DNA of 64,000 nt from Diabrotica undecimpunctata (GCF_040954645.1 NC_092812.1:3410001-3474000), one strand, 5' to 3'. Numbered from the stretch's first letter, positions 29,908 through 43,445 are shown. Notes: generated by a model from the sequence alone, not told the origin. Numbers and translations are program-made.

Positions 29908-32900
29908 AACGTTCTTCTTCTTTCAGTGCCTATTCGTTCCGAATATTGGCAATCATTCTGGCTATAATTATTTTATTGACTGATGCTTTAAATAGATTCG
30001 TTGTTGTTGTGGAGAACCATTTCCTCAGGTTCTTCAACCATGATATTCTCCTTCTCCCAATTCCTCGCTTTCCGAATACTTTACCCTGTAGGATTACCTT
30101 CAGTAATCTGTATTTAGTGCTGTTTCTCATTATATGTCCGAGATATTCCAACTTTCTTCTTTTAATGGTATACATCACCTCTCTTTCTTTGCCCACTCTT
30201 CGTAATACGGTCTCGTTGGTTATCTTGTCTGTCCATGATATCCTTAGAATTCGCCTGTATAGCCACATCTCGAAGGCTTCAAGTTTTTTCTCCATTGCTT
30301 CAGTTAGTGTCCAGGATTCAACTCCGTAATACAATATTGAGAAGATATAACATCGTAGGAGCCTTACTTTTATCTCCAGATTAAGATTGTGGCTTTTAAA
30401 GAGTTTGGCCATGTTATTGAATGCACTCCTAGCCTTCTCTATTCTACATTTTATTTCCTGTGAGTGATCCCATTGTTCATTTACTGTTGTTCCAAGATAG
30501 TTATACTGTTTTACTCGGTCCACTGGTGTATTATTGATAAGTAGTTGAGCGTCTCTAACTTTATTTTTGCTGATGATCATAAATTTAGTTTTTGTTATAT
30601 TTACTTGAAGTCCAAATCTTTCACTTACTTCATTTACTTTGTTTATCAGTTGCTGTAAACTGTTCAAACTGTCTGCAGAAATAACGGTGTCGTCTGCATA
30701 ACGGATGTTGTTTAGGCGTTCTCCATTTAGAAGTATTCCATGTTCGCATTTTTCCAAGGCTTCACTAAATATTTCCTCTGAATATAGATTAAATAATATA
30801 GGTGAAAGTATACAACCTTGTCTAACGCCTCGTAGAATCTGGATCATTTCCGTTGGTTCACCTCCAAAATTCGTTCTTATTGTGGCTGATTGGTTCCAGT
30901 ATAAATTTTGTATTATACGCCGATCTTTATCATCCATTTGGGCTTTTGTTAGAATATCCATCATTTTTTGGTGTTGAACTGTATCAAATGCTTTTTGGTA
31001 GTCCACAAAGCAGGTGTAAATATCGCAAGTCATATCTCTGTATCTTTGAAATAATACTTGTAGACTAAACAGTGCATCTCTTGTACCTACGCCCTTCATG
31101 AATCCAAACTGTGTGTCTTGTATTCTCTCTTCGCATAGCTTGTATATTCTACGATGTATAATTTTAAGAAAAAGTTTTAATGTATGGCTCATTAGACTTA
31201 TTAGCCTATATTCTCCGCACTTTTTTGCTCCCTGTTTCTTTGGTAAGGTAATAAATTCTGAAAGTAGCCAATCTTTTGGGATATTGCCTGTGTCATAGAT
31301 ATTATTGAAGATTTTACATAGTACTCTTAAAGATTCATCATCAAGAAGTTTAAGAAATTCAGATTGTACTCCGTCTGGTCCTGGAGCTCTACCTTCTTTT
31401 AGTGATATTATGGCTGCTCTTATTTCTGCCACTAGTATAGGTGGTCCTGTTTCCGTAGGTATTGGGGGCTGGTTCTCTCTCTCATCAAAAAATAAATTTC
31501 TTATGTAATTTTTCCAGGTATCATTGATACTCTCTTTATCCACGATTATCTCTCCATTGTCATTAACAAGTTTACTTATTCTTCTGTTTTTACATTTACC
31601 TGTAATTTCTCTTACCTTCTTATGCACGTTGAAGTCGTCGTATTTACTTTGGAGAATTTCGATTTCTTGGCATTTTTTCTCCAGTTCTTTCTGTTTGGCT
31701 TCTCTGATCTTTCTCTGTATCTCTCGCTGTAATGTTTTATACATGGAGTTATCGTTCTTGTTTTTCCTTCTTTCTTCCATTAGTTGCAGAATCTCTGTCG
31801 TCATCCATGTCTTATTCTTACCTTTTTCGTTCTTCATAAAATTGTCTTTAATGTCGTCTATTGTTTTCTTAAGGGATTCTATCTTATCTTCTGTGCTTTC
31901 CGTTGTATTATCGATTTCTTTAAATTTTCTATTTAATGTTTTGCTGACTATTTCTTTTACTTCGCTACATTTCAGTTTTCTCATGTCATGTTTTTTTACA
32001 GTTTTTCCGCGTATTTTCTTTAACTTAGTTCTATACACGCCCACTAAAGGATTGTGGTCAGATTGAATATCAGCGCCTGGGTAGGTTTTAATACTGTTGA
32101 AACTATTTCGATATCTTTTGTTAACAAGCATATAGTCTATTTGATTTCTAATAATAACGTCTTCTCCGTTGTCTCTAGGTGATTTCCACGTATACAGGCG
32201 TCTAGGCGGTAGTTTGTAAAATGTGTTTAGCACGATTAAGTCATGCTCAGCTGCAAAGATACTCATTGTTTCTCCGCGTTGATTTCTCTCTCCTAATCCA
32301 TGTGGACCAATATGTTGCCCTTCTTTTCCGTTACCTATTTTTGCATTGAAATCTCCCATGATTATAAGGAGTTCGTGTCTCGGTATATCTCTTATAAGGT
32401 TGCTTATTTGTTTGTAGAATTCTGATATTTCTTCTGCTGTGGGTGCGTAGACTTGTATGATGTTTGTGTTCACCGGTGACGTATTTATTTGTAACAGGAG
32501 GATTCTATCGTTCACTGGTATGAAGTTGTTGACTTGTTTGGCTATACTTTTATGCGTGATAATTCCAACCCCATTCTCATATTTACCATTTTCTGATCCT
32601 GAATAGTATACTCTGTAGTCTTCTATATCACAATAACTTGAGTCAGGCCACCTCATTTCACTTATGCCCATTATTTCTATTTTCATGCGTTCCATTTCTT
32701 TAATTGCGCATTGGATTTTTCCTGATTGAGCCATCGTCCTAACGTTCCAAGTGGATATCCTCTTCAGACAATTCGTGTGGACTTTTCTTAACGGTGTTTT
32801 ATTGGGTATTTCACAGGGATTTTGTATATTAACGACCTGAGAGGCCCTGTGGTCATGGGAATGACCTCTCTTGCCGGATCTTGGTCTCCGATGTCCATGA

Positions 32901-33079
32901 TCAGTATGCGACTTTTTATTGAGTTGTACAGCCATTATAATTGTACTAGAGATATCCATAGGGATCTTTAATATAGTGGTTTCTCGTTGCCTTCTATATT
33001 CTTATGCCGTTGACCAAACCATTGATTCTTCCGCCTTTGGGGCCGGTTTCTCAGCCCCAGGACAAAAGAGTGCCCTCAA
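29908..33079 (-). mobile_element. RTE-clade LINE with intact ORF
   Basis: The element is 3172 bp, ending on its 3' side in GAAGAAGAA-type repeats (plus strand 'ttcttcttct' at 29912). Both sides carry CGTTAGTT (29900-29907 and 33080-33087), an 8-bp duplication of mariner sequence. One long ORF fills it. RTE elements have one main ORF with endonuclease and RT, no RNase H, and short microsatellite-like 3' tails, all seen here. The intact frame and exact duplication suggest a recent insertion. Confidence 0.85.
29930..32959 (-). CDS. RTE-clade LINE polyprotein: APE endonuclease and reverse transcriptase, intact
   Basis: The protein is 1009 aa. Endonuclease catalytic motifs are STWNVRTM (69-76), ISEMRW with Glu101, MGDFNAKIG with Asp203 and Asn205, IDYMLVN and SDHNPLV (300-306). 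A Lys/Glu-rich linker follows. RT motifs are GRAPGPDGVQSEFLK, YRLISLMSHTLKLF, CFVDYQKAFDTVQH, RGVRQGCILSPILFN and RYADDTVISA (near 755). The C-terminal half has the RTE-type thumb block (NYLGTTVNEQWDHSQEI) and RRKLEYLGHIMRN. All catalytic residues are present. The first residues (MDISSTIIMAVQ) are an uncertain start, as Met9 is also possible. It performs target-primed reverse transcription in the nucleus. Confidence 0.92.
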   Translation of the reverse strand: MDISSTIIMAVQLNKKSHTDHGHRRPRSGKRGHSHDHRASQVVNIQNPCEIPNKTPLRKVHTNCLKRISTWNVRTMAQSGKIQCAIKEMERMKIEIMGISEMRWPDSSYCDIEDYRVYYSGSENGKYENGVGIITHKSIAKQVNNFIPVNDRILLLQINTSPVNTNIIQVYAPTAEEISEFYKQISNLIRDIPRHELLIIMGDFNAKIGNGKEGQHIGPHGLGERNQRGETMSIFAAEHDLIVLNTFYKLPPRRLYTWKSPRDNGEDVIIRNQIDYMLVNKRYRNSFNSIKTYPGADIQSDHNPLVGVYRTKLKKIRGKTVKKHDMRKLKCSEVKEIVSKTLNRKFKEIDNTTESTEDKIESLKKTIDDIKDNFMKNEKGKNKTWMTTEILQLMEERRKNKNDNSMYKTLQREIQRKIREAKQKELEKKCQEIEILQSKYDDFNVHKKVREITGKCKNRRISKLVNDNGEIIVDKESINDTWKNYIRNLFFDERENQPPIPTETGPPILVAEIRAAIISLKEGRAPGPDGVQSEFLKLLDDESLRVLCKIFNNIYDTGNIPKDWLLSEFITLPKKQGAKKCGEYRLISLMSHTLKLFLKIIHRRIYKLCEERIQDTQFGFMKGVGTRDALFSLQVLFQRYRDMTCDIYTCFVDYQKAFDTVQHQKMMDILTKAQMDDKDRRIIQNLYWNQSATIRTNFGGEPTEMIQILRGVRQGCILSPILFNLYSEEIFSEALEKCEHGILLNGERLNNIRYADDTVISADSLNSLQQLINKVNEVSERFGLQVNITKTKFMIISKNKVRDAQLLINNTPVDRVKQYNYLGTTVNEQWDHSQEIKCRIEKARSAFNNMAKLFKSHNLNLEIKVRLLRCYIFSILYYGVESWTLTEAMEKKLEAFEMWLYRRILRISWTDKITNETVLRRVGKEREVMYTIKRRKLEYLGHIMRNSTKYRLLKVILQGKVFGKRGIGRRRISWLKNLRKWFSTTTTNLFKASVNKIIIARMIANIRNE

Positions 33080-33087
33080 CGTTAGTT

Positions 33088-33602
33088 GTCAATAAATTCC
33101 TTTCAAACTATAATCAAATTGTATTTTTAAACGTCTTATTTATTTTATATAGTAATTAAATTTACTATCAAATTAATGATCGAATATCAAATTTATATTT
33201 CAATAATAACTTAATATATTAAATCTCACTTTGACGGGTCTTTATTTTGTTGATACGTTAGCAGGTGGCGCTACTAGCAAACTTAATTAATATAATATAA
33301 TTTGTTTAAAATATTAATAATAAATAATAAAGTTACTTTATTAAATGTTAAAAATATTATTTAAAAAATATAGAAAACATGATATGAAGCTAAGTGCTAG
33401 TCTACAGTATTAGCTATTGTACCTACCACGTTTTTTTTGTGAAGGAACTTATGATGCCAGTAGACAACCCCAATGCATTACGGGAAATTTTAATATAAGT
33501 AGTATGTCACGAATGCTTTTGACAACTAAAAAGTCTTGTTTTGTTTAATCAGTGATTTTTGCAATATCTAGTCTATTTTGGTTTCTTAAAGAAAAGCAGA
33601 AA
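33088..33602 (+). other. Mariner internal noncoding DNA upstream of the transposase
   Basis: AT-rich with no gene seen. The right RTE target duplication ends at 33087. The transposase frame opens with ATG at 33552, but the conserved start is probably the ATG at 33603. Confidence 0.5.
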
Positions 33603-34678
33603 ATGCCAAGGCATAATAATTTTTCTAGTATGGATATGAGAGATATGGTTGCTATTTATTGTCAACAACACTTTAACGGGCGAGCAGCGAAAAGGGAATA
33701 TTTAAGAAGATACCCAAACAGGCTGCAACCCAATCACAAAGCATTTAAACATCTATTTCGAAATTTAGGCGAAAGTGGTTCATTTCGTCCTAAACGTGAC
33801 AACTTAGGTCAACTAGTAATCATTACTCCTGATCAAGAAGATGAAGTAATGATTCGTGTTGACGATAATTCTCAAGTAAGTACACGACGTTTATCTTTAG
33901 CGTTAGAAATCAGCAAAACTTCAGTTTTAAAAATCCTACACCGTGAGCATTTTCACCCTTACCATTTTACACCTGTGCAAAATCTATTACCAGCAGATTT
34001 ACCTTCAAGATGCAGATTTGCAAATGATATCCGAAACAGGCAAAATCTTGACAACTCTTTCGTCGATAGAATATTATTTACGGACGAAGCTACATTCACA
34101 CGCCATGGTCTTTTTAATTTAAGGAACAATCATTTCTGGGATACTAAAATACCACATGTTAATAGAGAAATACATTTCCAACATGAATTTAACATAAATG
34201 TATGGTGTGGAATCATTGGTAATCATTTTTTAGGGCCACGCGAGTTACCTCGTAATTTGAATGGTGAGAACTATTTACATTTTTTACAAAATGAGTTTAC
34301 TTATTTGTTGGATGAATTGCCATTAAACTTAAGGCAAAATATGTGGTTCATGCAAGATGGTGCACCACCACATTATACAAGGGTAGTGAGAACATACTTG
34401 AATACCAACTTTCCGGAACGTTAGATTGGTCGTGGTAGTCATTTTCCTTGGCCACCATATAGCCCAGAATTTAGTCCGCTAGATTTTGGTGTATGGGTCG
34501 CAATGAAACAGCGTGTCTACAAGAATCCCATAAACATTCGCAACCAACTTTGGGAAGAAATAAATACTGCACAGTTTCTATTAAACCGATGATGCTATTT
34601 AATATGAGACGATCTTTTATGGAACGGATTGATAAATGTATTGAGGAAAATGGTGGACATATCGAACACTTACTTTGA
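33603..34678 (+). pseudogene. Mariner transposase, DD41D spacing, one stop and one frameshift
   Basis: From MPRHNN the protein has an N-terminal helix-turn-helix region (ISKTSVLKILHREHFHPYHF marks its second part). The catalytic core follows: ILFTDEATFTRHG (first Asp), WFMQDGAPPHYTRVV (second) and YSPEFSPLDFGVW (third). A TAG at 34422-34424 replaces the Trp normally found before IGRGS, and a frameshift near 34570 precedes the C-terminal end at 34678. Counting the stop as a residue, 41 residues separate the second and third Asp. With two simple lesions this copy is inactive but fairly young. Confidence 0.85.
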
Positions 34679-34981
34679 CAAAGAGTTTAATCTTAATTAT
34701 TTTAACTATTTCTTAATTTGGTTTGAAAAATAAAATGTTTATGACTTTAATTTAATATGAAACGTAAAATGTTTGATGTCAAATCCAATTATCCTATTAT
34801 TTTGTCAAATCATATTATTAATTATCCTGTTGATATATTTATTTTATTTAATATTTCGTTAGCTACTAACTTTATTAAAGATATTTCATACCAAAATTCA
34901 GAAGTATTAATGTTTTTGTCTACTTTTCTTTCATTGCCTGGAGTAATTGCGGTAAATCAGAATTATGCAGTTGATTTGTAA

Positions 34982-35398
34982 AATACGATTATCTCGAAAA
35001 CTGTTGAGTTTTAAAGTTATTAACAGGTATACCTTTTTTATGTTAAAATAATGTGTCTTTAATATTTTTTATTAAAAATATCGATAACTTAAAGAGCAAA
35101 AAAGTTAGGTGCAAATTTATGCCACGTATGTAGCATATGTGGCGTCGTCTATCAGCTACATCAAAGTGTGCATCAAATTATAATTTCCTATATTCAATAG
35201 TTCCCAGTTGTAAATTTTTATACATAAATGTTAACAAACATAAAAGTTATAGCGAAAAATAAAATTTTAAATTTACACTGTAACACCCTGTATCTTTCTT
35301 AATATCAACATTTTACTTAAGCAAGTTGACTTAAATCATAATATTTTAAAGTGCAGAATATACGGTTTCTTTTTGTACAATTACATAAGGACAACCCG
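34982..35398 (-). repeat. Right terminal inverted repeat of the DD41D mariner
   Basis: Reverse complement of about 29121-29546, ending GGACAACCCG before TA at 35399-35400. Confidence 0.85.
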
Positions 35399-35400
35399 TA

Positions 35401-36365
35401 TACTTTATTTGGTTATATTGTGTTGTTTTACATTTCACGACTAACTCGAAACAATATTATTCAATACAGGTTCGTGACCTACACTAACGTTGTAAGACAA
35501 TATTCTGCTGTGTATATTTCTACAGTGACTAATAACTATTATTGATTGATCTTTACTACAATACAATAATATTTATAATTTTAGTTATACAAACAGATAT
35601 GAGTTTTCAATGTTACTAGTTCATGTAGGTTCACTATTATTTCAATTATAAATCATTCGTATGTTGACTTATTCTTACACCATAAGCCTTGATTTGCTGT
35701 TAATGTTTAAGAGTTAAAACCTTACTACATTTTGTTAAATTTGTGAAATCGTCTTCTGTCGTTGTCTATTAATAAAACGTCTCAAATTTTTTTTCCGTTT
35801 TCTTGGCCTTCCTCTATATGTAATTCAGCATATCTACGTTAGTCTCTCAGTAATATCATTTCCCTACTTGGTTTCTGATATTATGTTTTTATTTTTCGAG
35901 TAAGCAATTTAAATAGAGGAATACTACTAAAAACGAGGAATTGAGAGTAAGATACTTCCCAACGTACAACTTCGGATAACAATTTTAAAAAGTGCAATAT
36001 TAGTATTCACAGTGAGGAGTGAGGACAAACCTCGGCAGATCGGTAGAAACTTGAAAGTCAACTCTCATGAGACTTGCATGAACAATCTTTTGCATGGCAA
36101 CAAGCTTAGATTTTTACCAAAGCGTTTCCCATAGAGTTTTTAGTTAGGTAAGTTCAAAGAATTACGTCGTTGTTATAGTTTTTAGTTGAAATAAACAATC
36201 TACAACTTACTAAAGAAAAAAAAAGCGTGTCTAGGAGAGTAGAATATAATTATTGAAGGAAATTATATATCTACTATATTATGCAGCTATACAGGTTGCT
36301 TGCTACAAGGATTTCTGGTGAGCCGGCCAATAAAATATTTTTTTAAATAACTACAAGCGATTGTA
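35401..36365. other. AT-rich DNA without a recognisable gene
   Basis: I see no coding frame, TIR or tandem repeat that I can support. Confidence 0.5.
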
Positions 36366-36596
36366 ACCGAAGTGCCGTATTTCAAATATAACACAATTTT
36401 TGTAGCAGAAGCTTTAGCGATAAGGAAAGCTTTAGATTTTTTGGCATGAGCTACCGCTACTCAGCGAATCACAATAAGTTTATTATACATTTAAAAAAAC
36501 ACTCGATTGGTGTTTCGAAGACCAATTAAGGGAGCTGTAATACTATGATTTCAAATAGGTTTTGCAAGTACTCATCGGATCTATAATTAAGAACTA
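36366..36596 (+). pseudogene. LINE RNase H remnant, left part
   Basis: The frame NTIFVAEALAIRKALDFLA at about 36385-36445 is the second RNase H motif (Glu/Ala-rich helix) of an I-like LINE. The text is interrupted by a mariner at 36599 and resumes at 38275 with QKNIKFLWVKGHAG, the next RNase H motif. Confidence 0.68.
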
Positions 36597-36598
36597 TA

Positions 36599-38272
36599 CA
36601 GTCTGTCCATAAAGTATGGAATAAATTCGATATTTCCTAAATAAAAAGTCTTTTTAAAAAAATCTAAAACACGTCGATTTTTAAATTTAAGGTTCTACAT
36701 TTTGCAATAAAGTTTCATTATGCAAGGTGATACACACTACAGTGATGACGTCATTGGTTTTTTTTTAATGTAACACCCTGTGTTTGAGGACATTTTTAGA
36801 TCGATAAAAATGAGCTGATATCAAAAAAGCACAATACTCGGGTCTAATGGATATAATTTGAAAGATATGCGCTTAGAAAATAAATTATTTGTTATCAATT
36901 GCCAAAAAGTTGCGTACTTCTAGTGTTTGGTAAACTGTAATTAGTTTTAGTAACCTTCAATACCCATCATGCAGTCAACAGTAAGTAAGATTGAAAAGAA
37001 ATTTCGAAAAACTGGTACGGTTGAAAATGCACGCAAATCAGGTAGTCCCTCTGTAAATTATATTACAACATTGGATGTTCTACTTGCTTTTGAAGAAGAT
37101 GCGCACACTTCTATTCGTAAGGTTAGTAGTGTTCTCGATGTTTGCAAAACAACGGTACACAAAGTACGTAAAAGTAAGTAAAGTAAGTAAAATGCACAGT
37201 TGTACAGGAATTAAACGAGGTTGATCCAGATAAAAGAATACAATTTTGCGAAATAATGATGGATAACAGCCACCGAAACCCTCTCTTGGTTAAAAATATT
37301 ACTTTTTCTGATGAGGCTACATTTAAATTAAATGGCAAGGTCAACCGTCAGAATTGTAGATACTGGGCAAAAGAAAACTCCAACTGAATGGGGGAAGATC
37401 ATACACAATACCCGCAAAAGGTAAACGTATGGACTGGCATTATAAGAAATAAAATCAATGGACCCTACTATTTCGAAGGTAATTTAAACGGGCCAGCATA
37501 CCTTCAGTTTTTAAGTGTGTATCTCGTACTTACTTTAATTAGTTTATTCCCCAGTACAATTAATATTGGCGGTTTTGATAAAAATGTATGGTTGCAACAT
37601 TATGGTGCGCCTCCGCATTAGGCTTTAAATGTTCGAAGGTACCTAAACGAAATTTTTTCCGAACAGGTGGATTGGAAGACATGGACATATTGAATGGCCA
37701 GTGAGGTCGCCAGACCTCAATCCTTCGGATTATTTTATGTGGTGTCATTTAAAAAATGTTGTTTATAAAACGAAACCTGCAAATATTGGAGACTTAAAAA
37801 CAAGAATTCGTAAAGAAATAAAGAATATTTCTCAGGAAAGCATAAACAAGGTTCTACAAGAATTTGTACAACCTTTGGGTTACTGTCAAATACAACAAGG
37901 GCTACAAGTCATGTATTAAGTACTGAATTCCTTTCAAGTTATTTATTATAATTTATTAATATTATAAATCAATAAAAAATAATTTTCTAACCGCATATAT
38001 TTCAAATTATATCCGTTAGACCCCAAGTATTATACTTTTTTGGAATCAGCTCATTTTTATCGATCTAAAAATTTACTAAAATACAGGGTGTTATATTTAA
38101 AAAAAGAGCCGATGACGTGATCACTGTAATGTGTATCACCTGAAACTATCACATGAAATTTTATTGTTAAATGTAGAACATTAAATTTAAAAATCGTCGT
38201 GTTTTAGATTTTTTTAAAAAGGTTTTTCATTTAGAAAATATCGAATTTATTTCATACTTTACGGACACACTG
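36599..38272 (+). mobile_element. Second mariner (DD41D spacing) with TIRs of about 265 bp
   Basis: The 1674-bp element begins CAGTCTGTCCATAAAGTATG and ends with its inverted copy. TA lies at 36597-36598 and 38273-38274. The inverted repeats extend about 265 bp (to about 36865 and from about 38008). It sits inside a LINE RNase H domain whose motifs continue on both sides. The transposase within is broken. Confidence 0.85.
36969..37919 (+). pseudogene. Mariner transposase, heavily broken
   Basis: Pieces in order: helix-turn-helix (STVSKIEKKFRKTGTVENA), a core piece ITFSDEATFKLNGKV (about 37300), VNVWTGIIRNKINGPYYFEG, VWLQHYGAPPH (about 37590, with Tyr in place of the second catalytic Asp) and SPDLNPSDYFMWCHLKNVVY (about 37700). 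The spacing between the second and third catalytic positions is again 41. Stops occur near 37385 and 37619, and frameshifts near 37190 and 37670. It is a distinct family from the mariner at 29.1 kb. Confidence 0.8.
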
Positions 38273-38274
38273 TA

Positions 38275-38500
38275 TAAAACTAAACAAATATGAACTATGG
38301 TCCTTAATGCAAATTCAAAAAAATATCAAGTTCTTGTGGGTTAAGGGACATGCAGGTAGTCTCGTATTGGATGCAACACAGTACAAAAGCAAATAAGTAC
38401 AGCGGAACACGTAATTAAGAAATCAAAAAAACTGAAACCAAGTTGAGTTTATTGACTTTGGAGGTTGTATTTTAATAAGAGCGCATCATATAGAGAGCAA
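38275..38500 (+). pseudogene. LINE RNase H remnant, right part
   Basis: NKYELWSLMQ and QKNIKFLWVKGHAGSLV continue the RNase H interrupted at 36596. It fades after about 38450. Confidence 0.6.
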
Positions 38501-38559
38501 GCGCTTGGGTTAAATTGTATGATACGTCCGGGATGACTCTGCGTTTTAAGATCCAGCAG

Positions 38560-39960
38560 AAACGATTACACGAGTCTACAAGGAAAGAAAAACGGCAAAA
38601 GGAAACCTCTAAGCACAGACAGGGAGTGTATAACCGCGAAGAGTCCAAGAATCCGATTGACAGCGGTCAAGCGGCTGAAACAAACAGATTCTGAAAAAGC
38701 CAGCTTTATAATGTCGCCTGAGTACATATTGCAATCACCAGGCCGTGAAGCATATAAAATCAAAGCGCCTCCCCCCAACAGGCTCAAAAATTCTAATTTG
38801 GAGCAATTATCTGTATTTATAATGTGGATATTACTCCAGAATCAAACTCAAGACTAAAATCTGAACTTAGTAAATTCAATTACAACGACCTATTTGAGGA
38901 AAAATCAGCTGATGAATTGCTTGAAACCAATTATGATAACTTCGAAGACATCCAAACTGATAGAGACAGCATACATACGACCGAAACTTCCCGGTGCAGT
39001 AGGACGGTGCAGTAAGCGGACACAAAAAACCGAAAAAGGCAACGCTCCAGAGGGAGCTGCTCCGATACGGACGACGTCAAAAGAACCAAAGAAATCGACG
39101 TTAGCATTAATGTGGCTCAATTAATGAACACTCTGATCAAATGGCATGAATGGAGATAGAGAACAAACGCCTTCGTGAAGAATGCGGAAAAAGGAAAGAC
39201 GATCTGCTAGCTCCGATGACCAGAAGGAGCCAAAAAATGAAAAGATAATAGGCCAAATAATACTATCCGATTAAATAGCCAACATCAGCTTCAGTAATCC
39301 TTCGAATCTTAGTGAAACCCAAAAGATATATGAGATAATATATACCAAATATGAAGATGCCGGCTAGAAAAACCCATCAAAAAAATTAAAAAACAAAGAA
39401 GAAAGAAAAAGCCATTGCTAAACCAACAGAAAAAAATTCAGTAACAGCTACCAAAAAACAAAAACGAAAACAAGAGGACAAACAGCTGAAACAACTGATA
39501 TCAACGTAATTCAAAATAAATTACAAAAAAAATTAGATGCAATAAGAGTACCGAATACTATATCTAAGAGGAAGAAGAAGAAGCTAGTACCGCTCTTTGT
39601 AGTAACTATTATAGAAGACGATGACGAAAAAATAAAGAAAGTTTTGGGTTTACTTGTAAATCTGTGTAGAAGTGGAATTTAAAAACAAAAAAGAAGTCAT
39701 GCTATGCTATAACTGCCAGAGCTTTTACCATGGTTCTAAGGCATGTAACTGTGGCTCAAAGTATGGCAAAGACCATGTTAGCAGCGAGTGCCAAAAAGAT
39801 CGGAGTACTGATCCGAAATGTGCGAATTGTGGCGAAGCACATACCGCCAAGTTTAAAGGTTGCTCCAAAGTACCTAGAAGGAAACCATGTGCTCTTTAAC
39901 CAACCAAGAGTAAAAGAATACAAACTACATCAATTAACAAAGGTGTAAGCTATGCACAAG
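38560..39960 (+). pseudogene. Jockey-like LINE ORF1 remnant with zinc knuckles
   Basis: The 3' part (39672-39960) holds a Cys/His-rich run: CYNCQSFYHGSKACNC, CGSKYGKDHVSSEC and CANCGEAHTAKFKGC, the triple-knuckle arrangement of jockey-type gag proteins. The upstream 1.1 kb is Lys/Glu-rich in broken frames and compatible with the N-terminal part. Many stops and frameshifts are present. It precedes an ORF2 remnant in the same orientation. Confidence 0.7.
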
Positions 39961-40149
39961 CGACCAGAAAGATACCTAATCAAGAAGAGGTACTAAGCAC
40001 TGCAGCAATAAACCCCGCAACGAACAACAGCTTAACGGCGACACTGATAGCCAGTTTAAAGATGCAGATGAAAAACTTAACCTCCATGCTTAAAAAGATG
40101 ACAACCGTTATGGACACTGGGAAATCGCGGTTACCAGTAATGTATAGCC

Positions 40150-41690
40150 AGTCGGATGATCTGCGAATTGGATCATGGAACTCTGACAGACTAAACTATA
40201 AGATAATACTCTGGACGAGTTCTCCAATACAATCGAGCTAGATATTATAGCTTAAGAGACAAAATTAACGGAAATAAGGAAGACCAAATTTCCAGGATAT
40301 GATATGATATCTACAGAAATGATCACAGGGTATTATCGGAAGGTAAGGCTCTCCTGGTGAAAAAAGAAATAAAACATTAAATAATTCCAACACACGATGG
40401 TCTGGTCACTATGGAAGCCACCATAGTCCGGATTAGCACAGGAAGCGATACACTGAAAATTGTTTCAACGTCTGTCAGACCGTCTGACCTAATCTTTAAT
40501 AAGGACCTTTCATTTTAGTCAGAGAGAAGCCCACATTTATCTTAAGTGACTTAAACGCGAGGTCACCCAACTGGTACGATAGAAAAGCAAACCGCAGCTG
40601 GAGATTATTATTTGGCTATTTTAAAGAAAGACGTAACACCCATGCGATTGGAACAATGGAGCCAACAGGTTTCCACGGAGACAAATTTACAGCATATTTG
40701 CATATAGCAATACTACACAGTGTGGGTCAACAATATCAAATACATTCAATAAATGAAAGCGATTCACCACACAATCTAATCGTCTGTACCCTGGGCGCAA
40801 TAGAAATAGACTATTTGCAGCCCCACAAGAAGAAAATAACAAGTTGGCCACACCTTAAAAGAATTGTGAGGGAGAACATGGGAGTAGTACCCACAATTAA
40901 CAACATAACAGAACTAGAAGAATGTGTGGTTAAATTAGAACAAACAATTTAAAATGCTATCGATGCCACCTCTAAACCAGCAGCAGTTACAATATAAAAA
41001 GGAAGATTCAGGGATATAAACGACGAAAATAAAATACCTAATTAAGGAAAAGAACAGAAAAGAAGAAGAGCCAACACAACAAGAAATCAAGAGGATAAAA
41101 GAATTGCTAACGAATTATACAGAAAGAAACAACTGAAAAATCATAGAAACGAAAGCTGGGAGAATTATATCCAAGAGCTAAACCCAAACAAATCTGCGTT
41201 CTGGAATATTTTAAAAATACTACGTAAAGACATAGCCAATCCCACCCTTTCACGGAGGGACCGGAATCGTATATACCGAAGAAAAAAAAGCAGAAGTCAT
41301 AAAGGATACGTTGTAGTTAGGATGCAGAAACAACTACCATTCCAAGGAAGACCTAGATTTCACTGAAAAGGTAGAAAAAAGAACCATAAATCTAAGAAGA
41401 AGGGGCAGATTAGGTATAATACATACCTCCACTGAGAAGATCAAACAGCTGATAAAAATGATACACGTAAAAGCAGCACCAGGACCACATAACATCAGCA
41501 ACAGAGCTCTTAAGAATCTGCCGGTAAAAGCAGTAGTAGTCTGTGTAACATGCATAATAAACAGCATACTGCGCTTAAGATACTTCTCGGACAGATGCAA
41601 GGAGGCTTATGTTATTATGATCGGAAACCCGGGAAAAAAATGGGACTTTTTCAAAGAACTACAGACCGATAAACTTATGTATGTATATAC
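40150..41690 (+). pseudogene. Jockey-like LINE ORF2 remnant: endonuclease and start of RT
   Basis: GSWNSDRLNYK (about 40165) and LDIIA mark the endonuclease start, and DLNARSPNWYD-like text is readable near 40550. The block to about 40952 covers the end of the endonuclease and the linker. KAAPGPHNISNRALKNLPVKA (41470-41535, quoted in part) is the RT entry motif. The sequence ends at a (TA)n tract at about 41695, so the RT core is missing. Confidence 0.7.
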
Positions 41691-41693
41691 ATA

Positions 41694-43406
<1,713 letters not shown>

Positions 43407-43445
43407 ACGGCATAAAGTGGACTCCGCCCATGTTAAAATTCAGGT

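Larger units (their letters stand above)
29121..35398 (+). mobile_element. Mariner (DD41D spacing) with inverted repeats of about 430 bp, carrying an RTE insertion
   Basis: The element begins TA-CAGGGTGGTCC and ends GGACAACCCG-TA. The terminal repeats (about 29121-29546 and 34982-35398) pair throughout. Subtracting the RTE (29908-33087) leaves about 3.1 kb. The transposase at 33.6-34.7 kb has the mariner motifs with 41 residues between the second and third Asp, the spacing described for rosa-type DD41D mariners. TA duplications flank it. The TIRs are much longer than the roughly 30 bp common in mariners. Confidence 0.82.

Noticed and set aside
29946..32066. Six plus-strand frames of 66-180 aa
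   Set aside because: Antisense shadows of the intact RTE ORF on the minus strand.
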